Assembly: GCA_944393465.1 (NCBI GenBank)
Contig: CALYAG010000004.1
Span: 27,537 to 91,536, forward strand
Reading direction: 5' to 3'
DNA length: 64,000 bases
Origin: an uncultured Clostridia bacterium
GTDB lineage: Bacteria > Bacillota > Clostridia > TANB77 > CAG-508
The position numbers and the translations under genes are program-made. This document shows, one piece after another, positions 19,164 to 27,539 of this stretch (positions are counted from its first letter, which is position 1; every line of letters starts with the position of its first letter). The notes under the pieces were generated by a model that worked only from the letters and a program-made list of their open reading frames with translations, was not told where the DNA came from and did not search any database.

Positions 19164-19607
19164 ATGAATCCAATTGAAACGCCAAAAGAATATAACAAAT
19201 ATGTAGAAGCAAAATCACCTAAATCACCAATTTTAAAGGATTGTTTTAATGCCTTTTGGGTTGGTGGTCTTATATGCTGTTTAGGACAATTTATACTTGA
19301 ATTTTGCTTATACAAAGGATTAGACCAAACTTCCAGCAGTACAATAGTGTCAATTAGTTTAATCGGACTTTCTGCACTTTTGACAGCTTTAAATATCTTC
19401 AACAAAATTGGTAAATTTGCTGGTGCTGGTACTCTTGTTCCTATTACTGGTTTTGCAAATTCTATTGTTTCTCCAGCAATTGAATATAAATCTGAAGGAT
19501 ATATTATGGGAGTTGGAGCCAAGATGTTTACAGTAGCAGGTCCTGTACTTGTTTTCGGTATATCATCTTCTGTAATTATTGGTATAATAGTATGTTTTTT
19601 TGTATAA
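19164..19607 (+). CDS. spoVAC: Stage V sporulation protein AC
   Basis: 147 residues with four hydrophobic segments. SpoVAC is part of the forespore inner-membrane channel that moves dipicolinic acid and its calcium salt during spore formation and germination; GGLICCLGQF and GAGTLVPITGFANS are family hallmarks. The ATG at 19164 follows GAAAGGAGTTGTTT, so the upstream TTG at 19158 is not the start. Normally spoVAD follows directly, but here an oppositely oriented surface-protein gene lies between them. Confidence 0.92.
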   Translation: MNPIETPKEYNKYVEAKSPKSPILKDCFNAFWVGGLICCLGQFILEFCLYKGLDQTSSSTIVSISLIGLSALLTALNIFNKIGKFAGAGTLVPITGFANSIVSPAIEYKSEGYIMGVGAKMFTVAGPVLVFGISSSVIIGIIVCFFV

Positions 19608-19691
19608 CAATTTAATAAAGTTACATTTTTGCTTGTATAATATTCGCCTAACGCTTCAATATACATTATTCCTCATTTGGCATATTCAAAC

Positions 19692-19725
19692 AAAAGAGGG
19701 CTCCTGTTTAAGGACACCCTCTTTT
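19692..19725. terminator. Hairpin terminator between spoVAC and the surface-protein gene
   Basis: AAAAGAGGG...CCCTCTTTT with an inner CTCCT/AGGAC arm. It faces both ways: downstream of spoVAC on the plus strand and downstream of the structured region and surface gene on the minus strand. Confidence 0.75.
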
Positions 19726-19734
19726 CTTAAAAAA

Positions 19735-19822
19735 ATTCCTACTTTACGTCTAAAGTCGTCTAGTCCGGTAGGAACGACCTTTAGCTCACGCTATAAGACC
19801 GTTTCCTACCTGCTTCATATAT
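19735..19822 (-). ncRNA. Candidate structured RNA or mobile-element end, 3-prime of the surface-protein gene
   Basis: A GC-rich island in AT-rich DNA. On the minus strand an outer stem (GGTAGGAAACG/CGTTCCTACC) holds an inner stem capped by a GTGA tetraloop (TAGC-GTGA-GCTA). A second hairpin (ACTTTA-GACG-TAAAGT) and a T run follow. It does not match a family I know. It could be an RNA, a leftover IS200/IS605-type end, or part of a retroelement cassette. Confidence 0.4.
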
Positions 19823-19864
19823 AAATTTTTATTTGAGCAAGACACTAATTTGCTCATTTTTGTA

Positions 19865-19887
19865 TTGTGGCATTTGAAATGCCACAA
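19865..19887. repeat. Perfect 23-bp palindrome just after the putative variable region
   Basis: TTGTGGCATTT-G-AAATGCCACAA, 11 bp per arm around one base, starting 12 bases after the restored stop at 19900. In phage BPP-1, a hairpin or cruciform just downstream of the variable repeat promotes retrohoming, so the position is suggestive; it could also be a weak terminator. Confidence 0.55.
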
Positions 19888-19899
19888 CAGCTTTCAGTA

Positions 19900-21505
19900 C
19901 TACAAATACAAAGCGACACGAAAACCGAATTCGGCAAACGAATAGCTATGATTAGTGTTGTAACGACCAGACGCTGGATAGTCAGAGCCGGAAACGCTAT
20001 AGTCACCACCGGCGACAAACTCGGAAGCTAGTAGAGTACGCCTCAGTTGTCCATTCCCCTAAATTTCCTGCTAAATCAAATATATTATTTTTTTTAGTTT
20101 GACCATATTTTCCTGTATTAATTAATCCTGTTGTATTCGAAAATGTATCATCATTATAATTTCCCCAAGATGTACTATCTAATATTTCATCTTGTGTTAC
20201 AGCTCCAGTTTCAACTAACCAACCTAAAGTTCTATCCCATGCAGCGCCTGTTGGTAGAAAACTTGTAAATTCTTCACTTGTATACATATTTTCTGATGCA
20301 GATAATGCATCATCATAATTAATACAATTCCATAACATTCCATCTTTTAATTGTGTTGTTCTTGATATTCTTGTACTAGTAGATACTTTACTTGCTGCTT
20401 TTTCTTTTTGATAACTTGCCTCATATCTTGCTATATAAAATCCTCCATTTGTTTCTACAGAATCAGTATAATTTTCTGTATCTGAATAATCTTCTTTCAT
20501 TGAAGGATCAAATAACTCACCAAGAATTGGCATCATTGATAGACAATAATCCCTAACAGTGTCACATCCCATTTCCTCTAATGTCGGTGCTCCTGCATCT
20601 TGCAACATTGCATTTAAATATTCTTCTGCACTACTATATTTTCCATTTCTTGCCGCTTCTTCAATTGCTTTAACTGCTTCATCTATAGTTTTTACTTTTT
20701 CATCTACATATCCATTTATATCACCATTGAATTCATTTTCCCAATCTTTAAATGTATCCTGTGCATATAAACTGTGAACACCTAAATATCCATATTTAGT
20801 TTCTCCTCCTGCTGTTACTTTTAATATATATGGTCCATTTATTGTTGGATTTACTTCTTCATTATTATATTCTTTTCCAAGATTATTTGAATTATCTAAT
20901 TTTAGTATCTCATCTCCATATGGATCTTTTAGACTTATACTATCTATATTTGCTTCTGATGTCACATTTATTTTTATTTTTTGATCTTTATCTACTGGTA
21001 CCCATACAAATTGATTTCCATCATTATCTTCTATTACATATCCATTGTCTACTGTTCCTTCTACATGTTTAAATTCTCCACTTGGTAATGATGGTTCTGT
21101 TGTTGCTTTTGTTCCGCTTATTGTAAATGAAATTTTTATTGGTCCTTGGTCATCATCTTGGCTACCACCATTTCCATTTAAATATTGGTCAATTAGGTCT
21201 GCTCCTTCCTGAAGTGCTAATTGTTCATTTGTTTCTGCATCTCTCCATGTATTTGCTGCTGTTTGTGCTCTACTAAATATTCCATTTTGTCCAATTGTTA
21301 AGTTAAGTGCTATTCCTGCTAAAATCAATAAAACTATAATAGTAACGACTAACGCTATTAAAGTAATACCTTTTACTTGCTTTTTCAATTTTCTAATATT
21401 CAAACTTGTCTTTCCGTTCTCCATTGTACTTTTTCCCCTTTCTTTTGAAATCTTGTTTGATGCAACGGTTGTTACTGCTACTTCATTTTCTTCTTGGCTG
21501 TGCAT
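19900..21505 (-). CDS. Membrane-anchored SUMF1/C-type-lectin-fold protein, frameshifted; possible DGR target
   Basis: The first frame gives 500 residues and stops at 20003. It has a prepilin-type helix (KGITLIALVVTIIVL, about 45-68), a linker, and a formylglycine-enzyme-like (SUMF1) C-terminal domain (GGFYIARYEAS, IFDLAGNLGEWTTEAYS). Family members end in RGGxY...SGS..PAS.R...GFRVALYL. That ending is present in the next frame down to 19900, so one extra C at about 20009-20013 breaks the gene. About 38 of the last 47 codons end in C or T, unlike the AT-rich rest, which fits adenine-mutagenised AAY codons of a retroelement variable region. AAGGAAGGAGAAATAAA precedes the ATG. No reverse transcriptase is in the window. 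Confidence 0.75.
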
Positions 21506-21609
21506 TTTATTTCTCCTTCCTTTGTGAATATTATTACCAACTTTTTTCTTTTTATGTTATACCATAAAAGTTTTTAATTTGCAATCGTTTTTAATTGCTT
21601 TTATATATT

Positions 21610-21658
21610 AAAAAACTATGCTATTTAGATATTTTAAATACGTCTAAAAAGCATAGCT
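21610..21658 (-). terminator. Attenuator terminator, leader module copy 3
   Basis: On the minus strand AGCTATGCTTTTTAGACG...TCTAAATAGCATAGTTTTTT forms a long stem with a T run, between the leader peptide and the surface gene (ATG at 21505). Its sequence differs from copies 1 and 2 but the stem is kept. Confidence 0.8.
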
Positions 21659-21695
21659 CTGCATCTATGTTTACATATTTCTATTTGGTTAAATC

Positions 21696-21743
21696 TTACA
21701 ATATATATATATATACAGCCCCAAGGGTTTCATCGATTTTCAT
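21696..21743 (-). CDS. Leader peptide, module copy 3 (15 residues)
   Basis: ATG at 21743 with AAAAGGAGAAAAGCACAA upstream (10-base spacing). The product is MKIDETLGAVYIYIL, sharing the ETLGAVYIYI core with the peptides at 28872 and 39335 (ESLGAVYIYI). The AT tract is 15 bases against 21 in the others, a 6-base difference that keeps the frame. The stop is followed by the conserved GATTTAAC and TATGTAAACATAG blocks and then the terminator. I see no consensus promoter at the position used by the other copies. Being translated is inferred. Confidence 0.6.
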   Translation of the reverse strand: MKIDETLGAVYIYIL

Positions 21744-21929
21744 TTGTGCTTTTCTCCTTTTCTATTAGTTACTTTATCACTCACATTTATATTAATTATT
21801 TTAAACATTTTAATAATTTTAGTCAACGCTTTTTTTATTACATTTTTGTTATATTCCCTAGTATTGGTATTTTTGCTTTTAATTTCAAATTAAGCGTTCC
21901 TTATTGAAATTTAAAATAGTAATTTTTAA

Positions 21930-21973
21930 TTTTTGTGCATATTTTTTGAAAACTTGGAAATTATATACATAGA
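21930..21973 (+). promoter_or_regulatory. Upstream direct repeat, copy 2 (before spoVAD)
   Basis: Near-identical to 18806-18850. It lies 88 bases before the spoVAD start and contains the same TGAAAA...CATAGA pair. The two copies bracket dodecin, spoVAC and the inserted surface gene. Likely a forespore-type promoter, by position. Confidence 0.5.
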
Positions 21974-22061
21974 TATTGAAAGGATTTATTTAGTTTGAAA
22001 GAAATTTCTTTTGTAACTATGTGTGCCTTTTAAGCAAAGCGAGAAAGGAATGAAATTTTTT

Positions 22062-23075
22062 ATGAAAAAATTAGGTAATCAAACTTTAAAATTAGACCAC
22101 CCACCTACAATTCTAGATACGGCATCAATTGTAGGACCTAAAGAATCTGATGGACCTCTTGCACAATATTTTGATAAGTGCTTAGAGGACGAATTTTGGG
22201 GAGAAAAAACTTGGGAAAAAGCTGAAACTAAAATTTTTAGAGAAACAGTTAATACATTACTTGCTAAGTCTGGTTTATCTGCTAAAGATATTGACTATTC
22301 ATTTGCAGGTGATTTATTAAATCAATGTATTTCATCAAACTTTGGTATGCGTGATTCAAATATTCCCTTCTTTGGTTTGTTTGGAGCATGTTCTACTTTT
22401 GTTGAAAGCTTATGTATAGGTTCTGTTTTTATGGATAGCCTTGCTTGCAGAAATGTACTTTGTGCTACTTCTAGTCACTTTTGTAGTGCTGAAAAGCAAT
22501 TTAGATTTCCATTAGAGCTTGGAAATCAACGTACACCAACAAGCCAATGGACTGTAACTGGTTCAGGCGCAGTTATACTTTCTAAGAAAGGACTTGGTCC
22601 ATATATAACTCATATAACACCTGGGGTTATAACTGATTTAGGAATTAAAGATGCAAATAATATGGGAGCTGCAATGGCACCAGCAGCACTTTCTACACTT
22701 CTTGCACATTTTGAAGATACTGGTAGAACTCCAGATTATTATGACGCCATTATTACTGGTGACTTAGGTCATTTAGGTAAATCTATATTAATTGATTTAG
22801 GCAAATCTAAAGGTATTGATTTATCTGAAAATTATGATGATTGTGGTGTGCTTATGTTTGATAAAAATAAGCAAGATACTCACTCTGGTGGAAGTGGCTG
22901 TGCTTGTATTGCAACTGTATTTTCTGGTTATTTATATAAGCTTTTGAAACAAGGTCATATGAGTAAACTTTTGCTAATTGCAACTGGTGCTCTTATGAAT
23001 TCAACAACATCTCAACAAGGTGAATCTATTCCGGGAATAGCACATGCTGTATCTATTGAGATGGAAATGGAGTAA
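22062..23075 (+). CDS. spoVAD: Stage V sporulation protein AD
   Basis: 338 residues of a thiolase-like fold. SpoVAD binds dipicolinic acid on the forespore inner membrane and works with the other SpoVA proteins. Hallmarks: FGLFGACSTFVESL, TSSHFCSAEKQFRFPLELGN, and the C-terminal TSQQGESIPGIAHAVSIE. Full length. I place the start at 22062 (MKKLGNQ), with AAAGGA 12 bases upstream; 22050 overlaps that site and is less likely. It is followed by spoVAE. Confidence 0.95.
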   Translation: MKKLGNQTLKLDHPPTILDTASIVGPKESDGPLAQYFDKCLEDEFWGEKTWEKAETKIFRETVNTLLAKSGLSAKDIDYSFAGDLLNQCISSNFGMRDSNIPFFGLFGACSTFVESLCIGSVFMDSLACRNVLCATSSHFCSAEKQFRFPLELGNQRTPTSQWTVTGSGAVILSKKGLGPYITHITPGVITDLGIKDANNMGAAMAPAALSTLLAHFEDTGRTPDYYDAIITGDLGHLGKSILIDLGKSKGIDLSENYDDCGVLMFDKNKQDTHSGGSGCACIATVFSGYLYKLLKQGHMSKLLLIATGALMNSTTSQQGESIPGIAHAVSIEMEME

Positions 23076-23210
23076 ATATTTTTATGAATAATAAAAATCA
23101 ATTTTTTGCTAAAAAATTGACGAAAAAAATTTACACAGTATTCTTTACAAGCCCGAAGGAAACTAAAAAATTAATTTGAAAGGAGTAATCGTCAAAAACG
23201 ATAATTAATT

Positions 23211-23597
23211 ATGGAATTTTTACAAAGTATAGATTGGGGATTAATGCTTAGATGCTTTTTAGTTGGAGGATTAATCTGTATAATTGGTCAAATATTATTA
23301 GATAAAACTAAACTTACATCTGCTAGAATTTTAGTTATATTTGTAACTGTAGGTGCATTTTTAGGAGGACTAGGAATTTATCAATATATAATAGACTTCG
23401 CTGGATGTGGTGCTACTGTTCCCCTTTTTGGATTTGGCGCAAATTTAGCAAAAGGAGCTATAGAAGCTGTTCAAACTCAAGGCTTACTTGGAGCATTTAT
23501 TGGTGGTGTTAAAGCTGCAAGTGGTGGCATAGCTGCTGCAATATTCTTTGGCTACATTGCTTCGCTTTTAGCAAAGCCTAAGATTAAGAAACAATAG
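23211..23597 (+). CDS. spoVAE: Stage V sporulation protein AE (SpoVAEb type)
   Basis: 128 residues with four hydrophobic segments; related to SpoVAC (FLVGGLICIIGQ matches its GGLICCLGQ). GCGATVPLFGFGANLAKGA and the C-terminal GGIAAAIFFGYIASL are typical of SpoVAEb. It acts in the forespore membrane channel for dipicolinic acid. GAAAGGAGTAATCG lies about 20 bases before the ATG. It probably shares the spoVAD transcript. Confidence 0.92.
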   Translation: MEFLQSIDWGLMLRCFLVGGLICIIGQILLDKTKLTSARILVIFVTVGAFLGGLGIYQYIIDFAGCGATVPLFGFGANLAKGAIEAVQTQGLLGAFIGGVKAASGGIAAAIFFGYIASLLAKPKIKKQ

Positions 23598-23704
23598 TTA
23601 CAGCTCTAGTATAAAAGACCAATATATATTCTTCCACATTAATTTATGTAATTACAGCTTGACAAAATAGCGTTACTTTTGTTAATAATAAGTAGAAAGG
23701 TAAA

Positions 23705-24700
23705 ATGTTAATGATAAATGATATACTAATGATAATACTCGGATTTGTACTTTTAGTTGTTGGAGCAGATATGTTAGTTAAAGGTGCTAGCAATATAGCT
23801 AAAAAGTTTCATATTCCTGAAATGTTAATTGGATTAACAATTGTAGCTATTGGTACGTCTGCTCCAGAGCTTATTATAACAATTACATCCACTCAAAGTT
23901 CTAGCACTGATTTAATAATTGGTAATGCTATCGGAAGTAATTTGTGCAATCTTTTATTTATTCTAGGTCTTATGGCTGTTATAAGACCTGTTAAAATTGA
24001 TAAAGAAGCTAGAAATTTTCATATTCCAATAGCATTTTTGGCAAGCACAGTTATTCTTTTAATGGGTTTAGGCATATTAGGAAATAGTACTCAATATATA
24101 AATCAAATAGAAGGCTTTTTCTTGATTATATTGTTTATAGTATATTTTTCTTATCCTATTATAAAAGAGTTCGAGGATATAATTAATTCTTATAAAAAAG
24201 AAAAATTAGAAAGACAAAATTCTAGTAATAAAAATTCTAAAAAGAAAAAAATTAATATACCATTTTCTCTATTATTAATAGTTGTAGGAGTTTTTTTATT
24301 AAAATATGGTGGAGATTTTGTAGTAGATTCTGCTACAAACATAGCTTTATATTTTAATATATCTGAAAGAGTAATTGGTTTGACCGTTGTTGCTATAGGT
24401 ACTGCCCTACCTGAACTTGTCACATCTATTTTTGCTGTAATACGCAAAGATACTGATATAGCAGTTGGGAATTTAGTTGGTTCATGTGTTCTTAATTTAT
24501 TTTTAATTTTAGGAATTGGAGCAATGATTACTCCACTTGAATTTACTCCAGACTTTATACAAAACTTAATTTTACTTTGCAGTATGACTCTTGTTTTGTG
24601 GCTATTCAATTTTATGGGCAAAAGAGATACCATAACTAGACCTAAAGGATTGGTTTTGTTAGGTGTATTTGCTCTTTATATGGTTAGTTTATTTGTTTAA
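23705..24700 (+). CDS. Calcium/sodium antiporter of the CaCA family (YrbG-like)
   Basis: 331 residues, ten or so hydrophobic helices in two inverted halves. Each half has the family alpha-repeat: LTIVAIGTSAPEL...GNAIGSNLCNL (about 45-85) and LTVVAIGTALPELVTS...GNLVGSCVLNL (about 220-265). A basic, Lys-rich cytoplasmic linker (about 160-185) separates the halves. It would exchange cations across the membrane. AGAAAGGTAAA precedes the ATG. It may share a transcript with spoVAE, but over 100 bases lie between them. Confidence 0.92.
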   Translation: MLMINDILMIILGFVLLVVGADMLVKGASNIAKKFHIPEMLIGLTIVAIGTSAPELIITITSTQSSSTDLIIGNAIGSNLCNLLFILGLMAVIRPVKIDKEARNFHIPIAFLASTVILLMGLGILGNSTQYINQIEGFFLIILFIVYFSYPIIKEFEDIINSYKKEKLERQNSSNKNSKKKKINIPFSLLLIVVGVFLLKYGGDFVVDSATNIALYFNISERVIGLTVVAIGTALPELVTSIFAVIRKDTDIAVGNLVGSCVLNLFLILGIGAMITPLEFTPDFIQNLILLCSMTLVLWLFNFMGKRDTITRPKGLVLLGVFALYMVSLFV

Positions 24701-24778
24701 ATTACAATATAATCTTAACTAGTAGAATATGATTTAACTTCTATTTAATAAATTTGAATTTCCCATTTCAAAAAAATT

Positions 24779-24801
24779 CCCCAAAGTTTTGAACTTTGGG
24801 G
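24779..24801. terminator. Bidirectional terminator between antiporter and rpsI
   Basis: CCCCAAAGTT-TTG-AACTTTGGGG, 10-bp stem, followed by TTTTCTTTG on the plus strand and by a T-rich run on the minus strand. Confidence 0.85.
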
Positions 24802-24824
24802 TTTTCTTTGTATATACTTGAATA

Positions 24825-25226
24825 TTATCTCTTACTAAATTGTGGAGCTTTACGAGCTTTTTTAAGACCATATTTCTTTCTTTCTTTCATACGTGGATCT
24901 CTTGTTAAGAATCCGTTTGATTTTAATACTGGTCTATATTCTGCATTTGCTTCATTAAGAGCTCTTGCTATACCATGACGTACAGCACCAGCTTGACCGC
25001 TAAATCCGCCACCTTGAACTTTAGCAATTACATCATATTTTGATAATGTATTTGTAACTGTTAAAGGTTGTTTTACTATTACTCTTAATGTTTCTTCTCC
25101 AAAATATTCGTTTATATCTTTTCCGTTTACAGTTATATTGCCTTTTCCTTCTACAAGTCTAACTCTAGCAATTGAGCTTTTTCTTCTACCTGTACCTAAG
25201 AATACAACTTTTTCTGATTTTGCCAT
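24825..25226 (-). CDS. rpsI: 30S ribosomal protein S9 (uS9)
   Basis: 133 residues: [19 protein letters not shown] at the start, [19 protein letters not shown] in the middle and the basic C-terminal tail ending KAPQFSKR that reaches the P-site tRNA. It has the usual length and is 16 bases after rplM, the normal pairing. TTAGGAGGAATAGAAG precedes the ATG. Confidence 0.97.
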   Translation of the reverse strand: MAKSEKVVFLGTGRRKSSIARVRLVEGKGNITVNGKDINEYFGEETLRVIVKQPLTVTNTLSKYDVIAKVQGGGFSGQAGAVRHGIARALNEANAEYRPVLKSNGFLTRDPRMKERKKYGLKKARKAPQFSKR

Positions 25227-25242
25227 CTTCTATTCCTCCTAA

Positions 25243-25677
25243 TTAAAATTTCCATACTTCAGGTTTTTGTGCTGCATTTTCATGTTCAGCTCCTGCGTAT
25301 ACTCTTAATTTTGTTAACATTTGTCTTCCTAAGCTGTTATGTGGAAGCATACCTTTTACTGCTATCATCATAGCTTTTTCTGGTTTTTGTTCCATCATAT
25401 CTTTTGCTAAAGTTTTTCTCATATTTCCAATGTATCCTGTAAAATGAGTGTAAACTTTTTGATTTAATTTTTTTCCTGTTAAAACTGCTTTTGCACAGTT
25501 AATTATAATTACATGATCGCCATTGTCCATATTTGGTGTAAATGTTGGCTTATGTTTTCCTCTTAATAATTTTGCTGCTTCTGCTGCAACTCTACCTAAA
25601 GATTTGCCTTCAGCATCAATTATATACCATTTTCTTTCAATTTCACTTTTCTTAACACTGTATGTAGTATTATTCAT
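25243..25677 (-). CDS. rplM: 50S ribosomal protein L13 (uL13)
   Basis: 144 residues: SEIERKWYIIDAEGKSLGR, then HKPTFTPNMDNGDHVIIINC and the C-terminal GMLPHNSLGRQMLTKLRVY, all typical of L13. I choose the ATG at 25677 (MNNTTYSV) because GGAGG lies 11 bases upstream; the ATG at 25695 overlaps that site. It is the first gene of the rplM-rpsI operon, with a small hairpin in its 5-prime leader. Confidence 0.96.
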   Translation of the reverse strand: MNNTTYSVKKSEIERKWYIIDAEGKSLGRVAAEAAKLLRGKHKPTFTPNMDNGDHVIIINCAKAVLTGKKLNQKVYTHFTGYIGNMRKTLAKDMMEQKPEKAMMIAVKGMLPHNSLGRQMLTKLRVYAGAEHENAAQKPEVWKF

Positions 25678-25714
25678 GGTAAAATTATCCTCCATTCAAA
25701 ATTAATAATTTATA

Positions 25715-25760
25715 TGAAACCATATAAAGCCAACCGGGGAATTGCTTTATAGGACATATT
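25715..25760 (-). promoter_or_regulatory. Possible rplM leader hairpin
   Basis: TATAAAGC-AATTCCCCGGTTG-GCTTTATA forms a stem with a GC-rich loop, about 45 bases before the rplM start. Ribosomal-protein leaders for L13 are known in Firmicutes; I assign it by position and shape only. Confidence 0.4.
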
Positions 25761-25822
25761 CAAATTCGCTATATTATTTTATTACAAATTAGCAAAAAAG
25801 TCAAGCAATTTTCAAAAAAATG

Positions 25823-25851
25823 TTGACAAATACTGAAAAATATTGTATTAT
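25823..25851 (+). promoter_or_regulatory. Sigma-A promoter of the infC operon
   Basis: TTGACA at 25823-25828 and TATTAT at 25846-25851 with a 17-base spacer. It starts a leader of about 320 bases before infC. Confidence 0.8.
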
Positions 25852-25861
25852 TATTAATGTA

Positions 25862-26165
25862 TTTAAGAAGAAGTTACATTCTCACCTTAACGCTTAAGCG
25901 GAAAAGGTTAAAATATATCTTATATAAAACTTAATTTAAATATTCATTTTTTAAATATTTAATTTTGAATATTTCATAATTTAAAACACTAATGTTTTAT
26001 TATTTACCCAAATTAAGTTTTTCATAAATATGTTTGAGAATGATTGGCTTCATAACCAATCTTTTTATTTTGTCTAAGTTTTTACATATAAATAAAATTG
26101 CTTAGACTAACTAAAAGATTTTAGACTTGAAATCCAAAGCTAAATCTTAAATATAAGTAATTTTA
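25862..26165 (+). promoter_or_regulatory. infC-rpmI-rplT leader (L20-leader type)
   Basis: The 300-base leader contains TTCTCACCTTAACGCTTAAGCGG near its 5-prime end and ATTGG-CTTCATAA-CCAAT followed by CTTTTTATTTT, a terminator-like hairpin (about 26043-26072). Low-GC Firmicutes regulate this operon by L20-dependent attenuation; the position and layout fit, but I cannot confirm the L20-binding fold. Confidence 0.6.
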
Positions 26166-26180
26166 TGGAGGTGTTTTAAT

Positions 26181-26693
26181 ATAAAACAAGAATTACCAAT
26201 CAATGAACAAATTAGAGCAAATGAAGTTCAGGTTATCGATGAAAAAGGCGAAAAACTTGGTACAATGCCTTTAAGCAAGGCTTTAGACATTGCTTATGAA
26301 AAAAAATTAGACTTAGTTTTAGTTGCTCCAAACAACAATCCAAAGGTTTGTAGAATAATGAACTATGGAAAATACAAATTTGAGCAAGCTAAAAAAGAAA
26401 AAGAAGCTAGAAAAAAACAAAGAAGTTTTGAAGTTAAGGAACTTAGAATTACACCAAATATTGATAAACATGACTTTGATTTTAAAGCTAAAAATGCTAG
26501 AAAATTCTTAGAAGATGGCAATAAAGTTAAAATCACTGTTAGATTTAGAGGTAGAGAGCTTAACTACGTAAAATTAGGTGAAGCTGTGCTAAATCAATTT
26601 ATCGAAAACTTAAGCGATATAGCAGTAGCAGAAAAGAAGCCTGTTTTAGAAGGTAAAAATTTGTTTATAATTCTAGCAGTTAAAAATAAATAA
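26181..26693 (+). CDS. infC: Translation initiation factor IF-3, ATA start
   Basis: 170 residues. The conserved IF-3 N-terminus (LPINEQIRANEVQVIDEKGE) lies before the first ATG at 26265, so the gene must start earlier. GGAGGTG at 26167-26173 is 7 bases before an in-frame ATA at 26181, and no ATG, GTG or TTG is available there. Rare start codons are typical of infC and let IF-3 limit its own synthesis. N domain about 1-75, basic linker, C domain about 85-170 (FEVKELRITPNIDKHDF). Followed by rpmI and rplT. Confidence 0.93.
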   Translation: MKQELPINEQIRANEVQVIDEKGEKLGTMPLSKALDIAYEKKLDLVLVAPNNNPKVCRIMNYGKYKFEQAKKEKEARKKQRSFEVKELRITPNIDKHDFDFKAKNARKFLEDGNKVKITVRFRGRELNYVKLGEAVLNQFIENLSDIAVAEKKPVLEGKNLFIILAVKNK

Positions 26694-26814
26694 TCTTAAT
26701 TTTATTCCAGTCCTTTTTGTAAAGGACGGAGCTAATTGTAAAATTTTTATAAAGTTTATAACTTAGCTTAAGTGCTAATTTATATATATACAAAAATATA
26801 AGGAGGAATTTATT

Positions 26815-27018
26815 ATGCCAAAGTTAAAAACTAATAAGGCAGCTGAAAAAAGATATAAATTTACAGCTACAGGTAAAGTAAAAAGGACTAAAGCTAATAG
26901 AAGACATCTATTAGGAAATAAAACAAATAGACAAAAGTCATCAGGAAGTGTTCAAAATGCTTATGTTGACAGTACATCAAAAAATCATGTAAAAAAATTA
27001 TTACCATATGGTAAATAG
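26815..27018 (+). CDS. rpmI: 50S ribosomal protein L35 (bL35)
   Basis: 67 residues, very basic: [17 protein letters not shown] and [22 protein letters not shown] fit bL35. Start has AAGGAGGAATTTATT. It lies between infC and rplT, the conserved order. Normal size for the family. Confidence 0.96.
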   Translation: MPKLKTNKAAEKRYKFTATGKVKRTKANRRHLLGNKTNRQKSSGSVQNAYVDSTSKNHVKKLLPYGK

Positions 27019-27040
27019 AATAAAGGAAGGTGAATAAAAA

Positions 27041-27388
27041 ATGGCAAGAGTAAAAACAGCTATAATTACAAAGAAAAAACATAAAAAAATATTAAAAAGA
27101 GCTAAAGGTTATTATGGAGCTAAACATTATAGATTTAGACAAGCTAAACAAGCAGTTATGAAATCTGGTGCTTATGCATATGCTGGAAGAAAAGATAAAA
27201 AGAGCAATTTCAGAAAGCTATGGATAATTAGAATTAATGCTGCTGCAAGAATTAACGGTTTAACATACAGCACTTTAATCAATGGTTTAAAGAAAGCTAA
27301 TGTTACAATCAATAGAAAAATGCTTGCTGATTTAGCATTTACAGACCCAAAAGCTTTTGCAGAAGTTTGCAAAATAGCAAAGAAATAA
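27041..27388 (+). CDS. rplT: 50S ribosomal protein L20 (bL20)
   Basis: 115 residues: [20 protein letters not shown], a long basic N-terminal helix, then the globular part ending [12 protein letters not shown]. In this operon L20 also acts as the repressor that binds the infC leader. AAGGAAGGTGAATAAAA precedes the ATG. Confidence 0.97.
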   Translation: MARVKTAIITKKKHKKILKRAKGYYGAKHYRFRQAKQAVMKSGAYAYAGRKDKKSNFRKLWIIRINAAARINGLTYSTLINGLKKANVTINRKMLADLAFTDPKAFAEVCKIAKK

Positions 27389-27421
27389 AATATGTTTGGG
27401 ATATTCTCCCAAAATCATAAT

Positions 27422-27460
27422 AAAAAGGTAATATGTTTAAACATTTACCTTTTTATTTTT
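27422..27460 (+). terminator. Terminator after rplT
   Basis: AAAAAGGTAA...TTACCTTTTT with a following T run (ATTTTTTG), just downstream of rplT. A smaller hairpin (TTTGGGATATTCTCCCAAA) lies between it and the stop. Confidence 0.85.
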
Positions 27461-27539
27461 TGTTTTTAAGAAGAACTTGTCAAGAATACTTTGTTATTTT
27501 TTTCAATTAATAGTTTTTATTCCATTGGATGTCTTCTTT

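Noticed and set aside
19133..19666. Long ORF opposite spoVAC
   Set aside because: Spans the real gene on the other strand, with no ribosome site or family resemblance; a shadow of spoVAC.
21600..21760. Leader modules as c-di-GMP or other known riboswitches
   Set aside because: The conserved core GCCTTGGGGCTGTATATA does not match the riboswitch consensus motifs I know; the peptide ORF explains the conservation better.
21744..21800. Sigma-A promoter of leader module copy 3
   Set aside because: At the position used in copies 1 and 2 only a poor TAAAGT and no -35 hexamer are visible, so I did not list it.
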